Origin: Annona cherimola
Lineage: Eukaryota > Streptophyta > Magnoliopsida > Magnoliales > Annonaceae
Assembly: GCA_030490835.1 (NCBI GenBank)
Contig: CM059975.1
Location: forward strand, 53,249,174 to 53,313,173
Reading direction: 5' to 3'
DNA: 64,000 bases
The translations under genes and the position numbers were made by a program. This document shows, one piece after another, positions 11,361 through 23,549 of the stretch (its first letter is position 1; each line of letters opens with the position of its first letter). The notes below the pieces were generated by a model. That model had not been told where the DNA came from, ran no database searches, and saw only the letters and a list, made by a program, of their open reading frames with translations.

Positions 11361-11550
11361 TTTATTTAATAATTATTTTGTTAAATTATTAAATTAAATT
11401 AGTTAATCTAAGATAATTTTAATGACAGTAATCAAGATCGTAAACTTGTACCCATGAGTTGGGCCTCAATACGTCGATTTGATGGTTCGTATTTTAACTT
11501 TAAAACCAAAAAATTATTTCAACGGCAGTTCAAAATTTTAATAATTGAAT
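11361..11550 (+). repeat. Chimeric A/B monomer, fifth copy (diverged, 190 bp)
   Basis: A-type start and 'gacagtaatc', then B-type 'gtaaacttgtaccc' and 'gtcgatttgatgg'. The switch is therefore later, inside the core, than in the four copies at 3-10 kb. It has an inserted C pair in 'aaaaccaaaaaatt' and 'gaatttttttaat' at its end. Confidence 0.8.
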
Positions 11551-12310
11551 TTTTTTTAATAATTATTTTGTTAAATTAATAGATTAAATGAGTTAATCTA
11601 AGATAATTTTTTAATGACAGTAATCAACATCGTAGAACTGTACTCAAGGGTTGGGCCTCAATACATACAAATAATTTTTTAGAATTTTAAATTAAAAATG
11701 AAATTATTTGAACTGTAGTTCAGAATTTTGATAATTAAATTTTTATTTAATAACTATTTTGTAAAATTAATGGATTGAAAAGTTAATCTAAGATAATTTT
11801 AATGACACTAATCAAGATCGTAAACTTGTACCCATGAGTTGGGCCTCAATACGTCGATTTGATGGTTCGTATTTTAACTTTAAAATAAAAAATTATTTCA
11901 ACGGTAGTTCAAAATTTTAATAATTGAATTTTATTTAATAATTATTTTGTTAAATTATTAAATTAAATTAGTTAATCAAAGATAATTTTTTAATGACAGT
12001 AATCAAGATCGTAGACCTTTACTCATGGGTTGGGCCTCAATACATACAAATAATTTGTTAGTATTTTAAATTAAAAATAAAAAATTATTTTATCTGTAGT
12101 TCAAAATTTTGATAATTGAATTTTTATTTAATAACTATTTTGTAAAATTAATGGATTAGAAAGTTAATCTAAGATAATTTTAATGACAATAATCAAGATC
12201 GTAAACTTGTACCCATGAGTTGGGCCACAATACGTCGATTTGATGGTTCGTATTTTAACTTTAAAATAAAAAATTATTTCAACGGTAGTTCAAAATTTTA
12301 ATAATTAAAT

Positions 12311-12464
12311 TTTATTTAATAATTATTTTGTTAAATTAATAGATAAAATTAGGTAATCTAAGATAATTTTTTAATGACAGTAATGAAGATCGTAGACCTT
12401 TAGTATTTTAAATTAAAAATAAAAAATTATTTTAACTGTAGTTCAAAATTTTGATAATTGAATT
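12311..12464 (+). repeat. Shortened A monomer, 39-bp deletion (154 bp)
   Basis: Joins 'gtagaccttta' directly to 'gtattttaaatt'. The missing 39 bases run from 'ctcatggg' to 'tttgtta', with 'tta' microhomology at the join, and remove the conserved 'gttgggcctcaatac' half of the core. Confidence 0.88.
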
Positions 12465-12652
12465 TATATTTAATAACTATATTGTAAAATTAATGGATTA
12501 GAAAGTTAATCTAAGATAATTTTAATGACAATAATCAAGATCGTAAACTTGTACCCATTAGTTGGGCCACAATACGTCGATTTGATGGTTCGTATTTTAA
12601 CTTTAAAATAAAAAATTATTTCAACGGTAGTTCAAAATTTTAATAATTAAAT

Positions 12653-12765
12653 TTTATTTAATAATTATTTTGTTAAATTAATAGATAAAATTAGGTAATC
12701 TAAGATAATTTTTTAATGACAGTAATGAAGATCGTAGACCTTTACTCATGGGTTGGTAATTGAAT
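12653..12765 (+). repeat. Truncated A monomer (113 bp)
   Basis: The monomer reads normally to 'tcatgggttgg' and then jumps to 'taattgaattttatt', the end of a B monomer, followed by A' at 12766. Net loss against a full A is 80 bp. The intervening material of one monomer phase is lost, so B does not stand between this A and the next A'. Confidence 0.85.
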
Positions 12766-13256
12766 TTTATTTATTAATTATTTTGTTAAATTAATAGATT
12801 AAATCAGTTAATCTAAGAAAATTTTTAATGACAGTAATCAACATCGTAGAACTGTACTCAAGGGTTGGGCCTCAATACATACAAATAATTTGTTAGTATT
12901 TTAAATTAAAAATAAAATTACTTGAACTGTAGTTCAGAATTTTGATAATTAAATTTTTATTTAATAACTATTTTGTAAAATTAATGGATTGAAAAGTTAA
13001 TCTAAGATAATTTTAATGACACTAATCAAGATCGTAAACTTGTACCCATGAGTTGGGCCTCAATACGTCGATTTGATGGTTCGTATTTTAACTTTAAAAT
13101 AAAAAATTATTTCAACGGTAGTTCAAAATTTTAATAATTAAATTTTATTTAATAATTATTTTGTTAAATTAATAGATAAAATTAGGTAATCTAAGATAAT
13201 TTTTTAATGACAGTAATGAAGATCGTAGACCTTTACTCATGGGTTGGTAATTGAAT
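12766..13256 (+). repeat. 491-bp nested repeat unit (A', B, truncated A)
   Basis: Unit of A' (190), B (188) and truncated A (113), ending in the same 'gggttggtaattg' junction at 12751 and 13242. The truncation was therefore copied along with its neighbours, nested inside the 1706-bp HOR. Confidence 0.82.
13144..13256 (+). repeat. Truncated A monomer, second copy (113 bp)
   Basis: Identical truncation junction to 12653-12765, 491 bp later. Confidence 0.85.
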
Positions 13257-14200
13257 TTTATTTATTAATTATTTTGTTAAATTAATAGATTAAATCAGTT
13301 AATCTAAGATAATTTTTTAATGACAGTAATCAACATCGTAGAACTGTACTCAAGGGTTGGGCCTCAATACATACAAATAATTTGTTAGAATTTTAAATTA
13401 AAAATGAAATTATTTGAACTGTAGTTCAGAATTTTGATAATTAAATTTTTATTTAATAACTATTTTGTAAAATTAATGGATTGAAAAGTTAATCTAAGAT
13501 AATTTTAATGACACTAATCAAGATCGTAAACTTGTACCCATGAGTTGGGCCTCAATACGTCGATTTGATGGTTCGTATTTTAACTTTAAAATAAAAAATT
13601 ATTTCAACGGTAGTTCAAAATTTTAATAATTGAATTTTATTTAATAATTATTTTGTTAAATTATTAAATTAAATTAGTTAATCAAAGATAATTTTTTAAT
13701 GACAGTAATCAAGATCGTAGACCTTTACTCATGGGTTGGGCCTCAATACATACAAATAATTTGTTAGTATTTTAAATTAAAAATAAAAAATTATTTTATC
13801 TGTAGTTCAAAATTTTGATAATTGAATTTTTATTTAATAACTATTTTGTAAAATTAATGGATTAGAAAGTTAATCTAAGATAATTTTAATGACAATAATC
13901 AAGATCGTAAACTTGTACCCATGAGTTGGGCCACAATACGTCGATTTGATGGTTCGTATTTTAACTTTAAAATAAAAAATTATTTCAACGGTAGTTCAAA
14001 ATTTTAATAATTAAATTTTATTTAATAATTATTTTGTTAAATTAATAGATAAAATTAGGTAATCTAAGATAATTTTTTAATGACAGTAATGAAGATCGTA
14101 GACCTTTAGTATTTTAAATTAAAAATAAAAAATTATTTTAACTGTAGTTCAAAATTTTGATAATTGAATTTTTATTTAATAACTATATTGTAAAATTAAT
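13257..14200 (+). repeat. 1706-bp HOR, copy 2 (partial)
   Basis: A', B, A with 'gttaatcaaag', B, then the 39-bp-deleted A at 14017. The match with copy 1 fades in the B monomer after 14171, which has 'aagaaaagtttaatgacac' instead of 'aagataattttaatgacaa'. Confidence 0.78.
14017..14170 (+). repeat. Shortened A monomer, 39-bp deletion, second copy
   Basis: Same junction as 12311-12464, 1706 bp later. Confidence 0.88.
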
Positions 14201-17200
14201 GGATTAGAAAGTTAATCTAAGAAAAGTTTAATGACACTAATCAAAATCGTAAACTTGTACCCATGAGTTGGGCCTCAATACGTCGATTTGATGGTTCGTA
14301 TTTTAACTTTAAAATAAAAACTTATTTCAACGGTAGTTCAAAATTTTAATAATTGAATTTTATTTAATAATTATTTTGTTAAATTATTAAATTAAATTAG
14401 TTAATCTAAGATAATTTTTTAATGACAGTAATCAAGATCGTAGACCTTTACTCATGGGTTGGGCCTCAATACATACAAATAATTGGTTACTATTTCAAAT
14501 TAAAGATAAAAAATTATTTTAACTGTTGTTCAAAATTTTGAAAATTGAATTTTTATTTAATAACTATTTTGTAAAATTAATGGATTAAAAAGTTAATCTA
14601 AGATAATTTTAATGACACTAATCAAGATCGTAAACTTGTAACCAAGAGTTGGGCCTCAATACGTCGATTTGATGGTTCGTATTTTAACTTTAAAATAAAA
14701 AATTATTTCAACGGTAGTTCAAAATTTTAATAATTGAATTTTATTTAATAATTATTTTGTTAAATTATTAAATTAAATTAGTTAATCTAAGATAATTTTT
14801 TAATGACAGTAATCAAGATCGTAGACCTTTACTCATGGGTTGGGCCTCAATACATACAAATAATTGGTTAGTATTTTAAATTAAAAATAAAAAATTATTT
14901 TAACTGTAGTTCCAAATTTTCATAATTGAATTTTTATTTAATAACTATTTTGTAAAATTAATGGATTAGAAAGTTAATCTAAGATAATTTTAATGACAAT
15001 AATCAAGATCGTAAACTTGTACCCATGAGTTTGGCCTCAATACGTCGATTTGATGGTTCGTATTTTAACTTTAAAATAAAAAATTATTTCAACGGTAGTT
15101 CAAAATTTTAATAATTAAATTTTATTTAATAATTATTTTGTTAAATTAATAAATAAAATTAGTTAATCTAAGATAATTTTTTATTGACAGTAATCAAGAT
15201 CGTAGACCTTTACTCATGGGTTCGGCCTCAATACATACAAATAATTGGTTAGTATTTAAAATTAAAGATAAAAAATTATATTAACTATTGGTCAAAAGTT
15301 TGAAAATTGAATTTTTATTTAATAACTATTTTGTAAAATTAATGGATTAAAAAGTTAATCTAAGATAATTTTAATGACACTATTCAAAATCGTAAACTTG
15401 TACCCAAGAGTTGGGCCTCAATACGTCGATTTGATGGTTCGTATTTTAACTTTAAAATAAAAAATTATTTCAACGGTAGTTCAAAATTTTAATAATTGAA
15501 TTTTAATTCATAATTATTTTGTTAAATTAATACATTAAATCAGTTAATCTAAGATAATTTTTTAATGACAGTAATCAAGATCGTAGACCTTTACTCATGG
15601 GTTGGGCCTCAATACATACAAATAATTGGTTAGTATTTCAAATTAAAGATAAAAAATTATTTTAACTGTTGTTCAAAATTTTGAAAATTGAATTTTTATT
15701 TAATAACTATTTTGTAAAATTAATGGATTAAAAAGTTAATCTAAGATAATTTTAATGACACTAATCAAGATCGTAAACTTGTACCCATGAGTTGGGCCTC
15801 AATACGTCGATTTCATGGTTCGTATTTTAACTTTAAAATAAAAAATCATTTCAACGGTAGTTCAAAATTTTAATAATTAAATTTTATTTAATAATTATTT
15901 TGTTAAATTAATAGATAAAATTAGTTAATCTAAGATAATTTTTTAATGACAGTAATCAAGATCGTAGACCTTTACTCATGGGTTTGGCCTCAATACATAC
16001 AAATAATTGGTTAGTATTTAAAATTAAAGATAAAAAATTATATTAACTGTTGGTCAAAATTTTGAAAATTGAATTTTTATTTAATAACTATTTTGTAAAA
16101 TTAATGGATTAAAAAGTTAATCTAAGATAATTTTAATGACACTAATCAAGATCGTAAACTTGTACCCAAGAGTTGGGCCTCAATACGTCGATTTGATGGT
16201 TCGTATTTTAACTTTAAAATAAAAACTTATTTCAACGGTAGTTCAAAATTTAAATAATTGAATTTTAATTCATAATTATTTTGTTAAATTATTAAATTAA
16301 ATTAGTTAATCTAAGATAATTTTTTAATGACAGTAATCAAGATCGTAGACCTTTACTCATGGGTTGGGCCTCAATACATACAAATAATTGGTTAGTATTT
16401 CAAATTAAAGATAAAAAATTATTTTAACTGTTGTTCAAAATTTTGAAAATTGAATTTTTATTTAATAACTATTTTGTAAAATTAATGGATTAAAAAGTTA
16501 ATCTAAGATAATTTTAATGACACTAATCAAGATCGTAAACTTGTACCCATGAGTTGGGCCTCAATACGTCGATTTCATGGTTCGTATTTTAACTTTAAAA
16601 TAAAAAATCATTTCAACGGTAGTTCAAAATTTTAATAATTAAATTTTATTTAATAATTATTTTGTTAAATTACTAGATAAAATTAGTTAATCTAAGATAA
16701 TATTTTAATGACAGTAATCAAGATCGTAGACCTTTACTCATGGGTTTGGCCTCAATACATACAAATAATTGGTTAGTATTTAAAATTAAAGATAAAAAAT
16801 TATATTAACTGTTGGTCAAAATTTTGAAAATTGAATTTTTATTTAATAACTATTTTGTAAAATTAATGGATTAAAAAGTTAATCTAAGATAATTTTAATG
16901 ACACTAATCAAGATCGTAAACTTGTACCCAAGAGTTGGGCCTCAATACGTCGATTTGATGGTTCGTATTTTAACTTTAAAATAAAAAATTATTTCAACGG
17001 TAGTTCAAAATTTAAATAATTGAATTTTAATTCATAATTATTTTGTTAAATTATTAAATTAAATTAGTTAATCTAAGATAATTTTTTAATGACAGTAATC
17101 AAGATCGTAGACCTTTACTCATGGGTTGGGCCTCAATACATACAAATAATTGGTTAGTATTTTAAATTAAAAATAAAAAATTATTTTAACTGTAGTTCCA

Positions 17201-19000
17201 AATTTTCATAATTGAATTTTTATTTAATAACTATTTTGTAAAATTAATGGATTAGAAAGTTAATCTAAGATAATTTTAATGACAATAATCAAGATCGTAA
17301 ACTTGTACCCATGAGTTGGGCCTCAATACGTCGATTTGATGGTTCGTATTTTAACTTTAAAATAAAAAATTATTTCAACGGTAGTTCAAAATTTTAATAA
17401 TTAAATTTTATTTAATAATTATTTTGTTAAATTAATAAATAAAATTAGTTAATCTTAGATAATTTTTTATTGACAGTAATCAAGATCGTAGACCTTTACT
17501 CATGGGTTCGGCCTCAATACATACAAATAATTGGTTAGTATTTAAAATTAAAGATAAAAAATTATATTAACTGTTGGTCAAAAGTTTGAAAATTGAATTT
17601 TTATTTAATAACTATTTTGTAAAATTAATGGATTAAAAAGTTAATCTAAGATAATTTTAATGACACTATTCAAGATCGTAAACTTGTACCCAAGAGTTGG
17701 GCCTCAATACGTCGATTTGATGGTTCGTATTTTAACTTTAAAATAAAAAATTATTTCAACGGTAGTTCAAAATTTTAATAATTTAATTTTAATTCATAAT
17801 TATTTTGTTAAATTAATACATTAAATCAGTTAATCTAAGATAATTTTTTAATGACAGTAATCAATATCGTAGACCTTTACTCATGGGTTGGGCCTCAATA
17901 CATACAAATAATTGGTTAGTATTTCAAATTAAAGATAAAAAATTATTTTAACTGTTGTTCAAAATTTTGAAAATTGAATTTTTATTTAATAACTATTTTG
18001 TAAAATTAATGGATTAAAAAGTTAATCTAAGATAATTTTAATGACACTAATCAAGATCGTAAACTTGTACCCATGAGTTGGGCCTCAATACGTCGATTTC
18101 ATGGTTCGTATTTTAACTTTAAAATAAAAAATCATTTCAACGGTAGTTCAAAATTTTAATAATTAAATTTTATTTAATAATTATTTTGTTAAATTACTAG
18201 ATAAAATTAGTTAATCTAAGATAATTTTTTAATGATAGTAATCAAGATCGTAGACCTTTACTCATGGGTTTGGCCTCAATACATACAAATAATTGGTTAG
18301 TATTTAAAATTAAAGATAAAAAATTATATTAACTGTTGGTCAAAATTTTGAAAATTGAATTTTTATTTAATAACTATTTTGTAAAATTAATGGATTAAAA
18401 AGTTAATCTAAGATAATTTTAATGACACTAATCAAGATCGTAAACTTGTACCCAAGAGTTGGGCCTCAATACGTCGATTTGATGGTTCGTATTTTAACTT
18501 TAAAATAAAAAATTATTTCAACGGTAGTTCAAAATTTTAATAATTGAATTTTAATTCATAATTATTTTGTTAAATTATTAAATTAAATCAGTTAATCTAA
18601 GATAATTTTTTAATGACAGTAATCAAGATCGTAGACCTTTACTCATGGGTTGGGCCTCAATACATACAAATAATTGGTTAGTATTTTAAATTAAAAATAA
18701 AAAATTATTTTAACTGTAGTACCAAATTTTCATAATTGAATTTTTATTTAATAACTATTTTGTAAAATTAATGGATTAGAAAGTTAATCTAAGATAATTT
18801 TAATGACAATAATCAAGATCGAAAACTTGTACCCAAGAGTTAGGCCTCAATACGTCGATTTGATGGTTCGTATTTTAACTTTAAAATAAAAAATTATTTC
18901 AACGGTAGTTCAAAATATTAATAATTGAATTTTATTTATTAATTATTTTGTTAAATTAATAGATTAAATCAGTTAATCTAAGATAATATTTTAATGACAG
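14171..19000 (+). repeat. A-B dimer block with 2286-, 1524- and 762-bp periods
   Basis: 'gtagttccaaattttcata' at 14911, 17197 and (one change) 18721 gives offsets 2286 and 1524. 'cgatttcatgg' with 'aaatcatttcaacgg' at 15811, 16573 and 18097 gives 762, 1524 and 2286. All are whole multiples of 381, so alternation is intact and no A' or chimera is present until about 18.95 kb. Typical A variants are 'gggtttggcc' and 'aaaattatattaactgttgg'; typical B variants are 'cccaagag' and 'gattaaaaagttaatc'. The region is the cleanest full-length A-B part after the first 3.4 kb. Confidence 0.82.
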
Positions 19001-19749
19001 TAATCAACATCGTAGAACTGTACTCAAGGGTTGGGCCTCAATACATACAAATAATTTGTTAGTATTTTAAATTAAAAATAAAATTATTTGAACTGTAGTT
19101 TAGAATTTTGATAATTAAATTTTTATTTAATAACTATTTTGTAAAATTAATGGATTGAAAAGTTAATCTAAGATAATTTTAATGACACTAATCAAGATCG
19201 TAAACTTGTACCCATGAGTTGGGCCTCAATACGTCGATTTGATGGTTCGAATTTTAACTTTGAAATAAAAAATTATTTCAACGGTAGTTCAAAATTTTAA
19301 TAATTAAATTTTATTTAATAACTATTTTGTTAAATTAATAGATAAAATTAGTTAATCTAAGATAATTTTTTAATGACAGTAATCAAGATCGTAGACCTTT
19401 ACTCATGGGTTTGGCCTCAATACATACAAATAATTGGTTAGTATTTAAAATTAAAGATAAAAAATTATATTAACTGTTGGTCAAAAGTTTGAAAATTGAA
19501 TTTTTATTTAATAACTATTTTGTAAAATTAATGGATTAAAAAGTTAATCTAAGATAATTTTAATGACACTAATCAAGATCGTAAACTTGTACCGAAGAGT
19601 TGGGCCTCAATACGTCGATTTGATGGTTCGTATTTTAACTTTAAAATAAGAACTTATTTAACCGGAAGTTCAAAATATTAATAATTGAATTTTATTTATA
19701 ATTATTTTGTTAAAGTAATAGATTAAATCAGTTAATCTAAGATAATTTT

Positions 19750-22700
19750 TTAATGACAGTAATCAACATCGTAGAACTGTACTCAAGGGTTGGGCCTCAA
19801 TACATACAAATAATTTGTTAGTATTTTAAATTAAAAATGAAATTATTTGAATTGTATGTCAGAATTTTGATAATTAAATTTTTATTTAAAACTATTTTGT
19901 AAAATTAATGGATTGAAAAGTTAATCTAAGATAATTTTAATGACACTAATCAAGATCGTAAACTTGTACCCATGAGTTGGGCCTCAATACGTCGATTTGA
20001 TGGTTCGTATTTTAACTTTAAAATAAAAAATTATTTCAACGGTAGTTGAAAATTTTAATAATTGAATTTTATTTAATAATTATTTTGTCAAATTAATGGA
20101 TAAAATTAGTTAATCTAAGATAATTTTTTAATGACAGTAATCAAGATCGTAGACCTTTACTCATGGGTTTGGCCTCAATACATACAAATAATTGGTTAGT
20201 ATTTAAAATTAAAGATAAAAAATTATATTAACTGTTGGTCAAAATTTTGAAAATTGAATTTTTATTTAATAACTATTTTGTAAAATTAATGGATTAAAAA
20301 GTTAATCTATGATAATTTTAATGACACTAATCAAGATCGTAAACTTGTACCCAAGAGTTGGGCCTCAATACGTCGATTTGATGGTTCGTATTTTAACTTT
20401 AAAATAAAAACTTATTTAACCGGTAGTTGAAAATATTAATAATTGAATTTTATTTAATAATTATTTTGTTAAATTAATAGATTAAATCAGTTAATCTAAG
20501 ATAATTTTTTAATGACAGTAATCAACATCGTAGAACTGTACTCAAGGGTTGCGCCTCAATACATACAAATAATTTGTTAGTATTTTAAATTAAAAATGAA
20601 ATTATTTGAACTGTAGTTCAGAATTTTGATAATTCAATTTTTATTTAATAACTATTTTGTAAAATTAATGGATTGAAAAGTTAATCTAAGATAATTTTAA
20701 TGACACTAATCAAGATCGTAAACTTGTACCCATGAGTTGGGCCTCAATACGTCGATTTGATGGTTCGTATTTTAACTTTAAAATAAAAAATTATTTCAAC
20801 GGTAGTTCAAAATTTTAATAATTAAATTTTATTTAATAATTATTTTGTTAAATTAATAGATAAAATTAGTTAATCTAAGATAATTTTTTAATGACAGTAA
20901 TCAAGATCGTAGACCTTTACTCATGGGTTTGGCCTCAATACATACAAATAATTGGTTAGTATTTAAAATTAAAGATAAAAAATTATATTAACTGTTGGTC
21001 AAAAGTTTGAAAATTGAATTTTTATTTAATAACTATTTTGTAAAATTAATGGATTAAAAAGTTAATCTAAGATAATTTTAATGACACTAATCAAGATCGT
21101 AAACTTGTACCCAAGAGTTGGGCCTCAATACGTCGATTTGATGGTTCGTATTTTAACTTTAAAATAAAAAATTATTTCAACGGTAGTTCAAAATTTTAAT
21201 AATTGAATTTTAATTCATAATTATTTTGTTAAATTATTAAATTAAATCAGTTAATCTAAGATAATTTTTTAATGACAGTAATCAAGATCGTAGACCTTTA
21301 CTCATGGGTTGGGCATCAATACATACAAATAATTGGTTAGTATTATAAATTAAAAATAAAAAATTATTTTAACTGTAGTTCCAAATTTTCATAATTGAAT
21401 TTTTATTTAATAACTATTTTGTAAAATTAATGGATTAGAAAGTTAATCTAAGATAATTTTAATGACAATAATAAAGATCGTAAACTTGTACCCAAGAGTT
21501 GGGCCTCAATACGTCGATTTGATGGTTCGTATTTTAACTTTAAAATAAAAAATTATTTCAATGGTAGTTCAAAATATTAATAATTGAATTTTATTTATTA
21601 ATTATTTTGTTAAATTAATAGATTAAATCAGTTAATCTAAGATAATTTTTTAATGACAGTAATCAACATCGTAGAACTGTACTCAAGGGTTGGGCCTCAA
21701 TACATACAAATAATTTGTTAGTATTTTAAATTAAAAATAAAATTATTTGAACTGTAGTTTAGAATTTTGATAATTAAATTTTTATTTAATAACTATTTTG
21801 TAAAATTAATGGATTGAAAAGTTAATCTAAGATAATTTTAATGACACTAATCAAGATCGTAAACTTGTACCCATGAGTTGGTCCTCAATACGTCGATTTG
21901 ATGGTTCGAATTTTAACTTTGAAATAAAAAATTATTTCAACGGTAGTTCAAAATTTTAATAATTAAATTTTATTTAATAATTATTTTGTAAAATTAATAG
22001 ATAAAATTAGTTTATCTAAGATAATTTTTTAATGACAGTAATCAAGATCGTAGACCTTTACTCATGGGTTTGGCCTCAATACATACAAATAATTGGTTAG
22101 TATTTAAAATTAAAGATAAAAAATTATATTAACTGTTGGTCAAAAGTTTGATAATTGAATTTTTATTTAATAACTATTTTTTAAAATTAATGGATTAGAA
22201 AGTTAATCTAAGATAATTTTGATGACAATAATCAAGATCGTAAACTTGTACCCTTGAGTTGGGCCTCAATACGTCGATTTGATGGTTCGTATTTTAACTT
22301 TAAAATAAAAAATTATTTCAACGGTAGTTGAAAATTTTAATAATTAAATTTTATTTAATAATTATTTTGTTAAATTAATAGATAAAATTAGTTAATCTAA
22401 GATAATTTTTTAATGACAGTAATCAAGATCGTAGACCTTTACTCATGGGTTTGGCCTCAATACATACAAACAATTGGTTAGTATTTAAAATTAAAGATAA
22501 AAATTATATTAACTGTTGGTCAAAAGTTTGAAAATTGAATTTTTATTTAATAACTATTTTTTAAAATTAATGGATTAAAAAGTTAATCTAAGATAATTTT
22601 AATGACACTAATCAAGATCGTAAACTTGTACCCAAGAGTTGGGCCTCAATACGTCGATTTGATGGTTCGTATTTTAACTTTAAAATAAAAACTTATTTAA

Positions 22701-23450
22701 CCGGTAGTTCACAATATTAATAATTGAATTTTATTTAATAATTATTTTGTTAAATTAATAGATTAAATCAGTTAATCTAAGATTATTTTTTAATGACAGT
22801 AATCAACATCGTAGAACTGTACTCAAGGGTTGCGCCTCAATACATACAAATAATTTGTTAGTATTTTAAATTAAAAATGAAATTATTTGAACTGTAGTTC
22901 AGAATTTTGATAATTAAATTTTTATTTAATAACTATTTTGTAAAATTAATGGATTGAAAAGTTAATCTAAGATAATTTTAATGACACTAATCAAGATCGT
23001 AAACTTGTACCCATGAGTTGGGCCTCAATACGTCGATTTGATGGTTCGTATTTTAACTTTAAAATAAAATATTATTTCAACGGTAGTTCAAAATTTTAAT
23101 AATTGAATTTTATTTAATAATTATTTTGTTAAATTATTAAATTAAATTAGTTAGTCTAATATAATTTTTTAATGACAGTAATCAAGATCGTAGACCTTTA
23201 CTCAAGGGTTGGGCCTCAATACATACAAATAATTGGTTAGTATTTTAAATTAAAAATAAAAAATTATTTTAACTGTAGTTCAAAATTTTGATAATTGAAT
23301 TTTTATTTAATAACTATTTTGTAAAATTAATGGATTAGAAAGTTAATCTAAGATAATTTTGATGACAATAATCAAGATCGTAAACTTGTACCCTTGAGTT
23401 GGGCCTCAATACGTCGATTTGATGGTTCGTATTTTAACTTTAAAATAAAA
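19750..23450 (+). repeat. Segmental duplication of about 3.7 kb, copy 1
   Basis: Three adjoining blocks reappear downstream in the same order: 19.75-20.82 kb at +3800 ('attgtatgtc' 19851/23651), 20.82-22.14 kb at +4181 ('ttccaaattttcata' 21380/25561), and 22.2-23.45 kb at +4941 ('gttcacaatatt' 22710/27651). Here A and A' both alternate with B, so three- and four-dimer patterns appear. B variants with 'aaccggtag' begin in this part. Block ends are approximate, taken where diagnostic variants stop agreeing. Confidence 0.78.
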
Positions 23451-23549
23451 AATTATTTAACCGGTAGTTCAAAATATAAATAATTGAATTTTATTTAATA
23501 ATTATTTTGTTAAATTAATAGATTAAATCAATTAATCTAAGATAATTTT

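Larger units (their letters stand above)
11551..13256 (+). repeat. Higher-order repeat, 1706 bp, copy 1
   Basis: Shared markers 1706 bp apart: A' 'ctcaaggg' 11643/13349, 'gttaatcaaag' 11971/13677, and the 39-bp deletion 12401/14107. From 12311 the monomer lengths 154+188+113+190+188+113+191+188+193+188 add to 1706. It contains three shortened monomers per period, which is unusual for this array. The second copy runs from about 13257 to about 14200. Confidence 0.82.
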
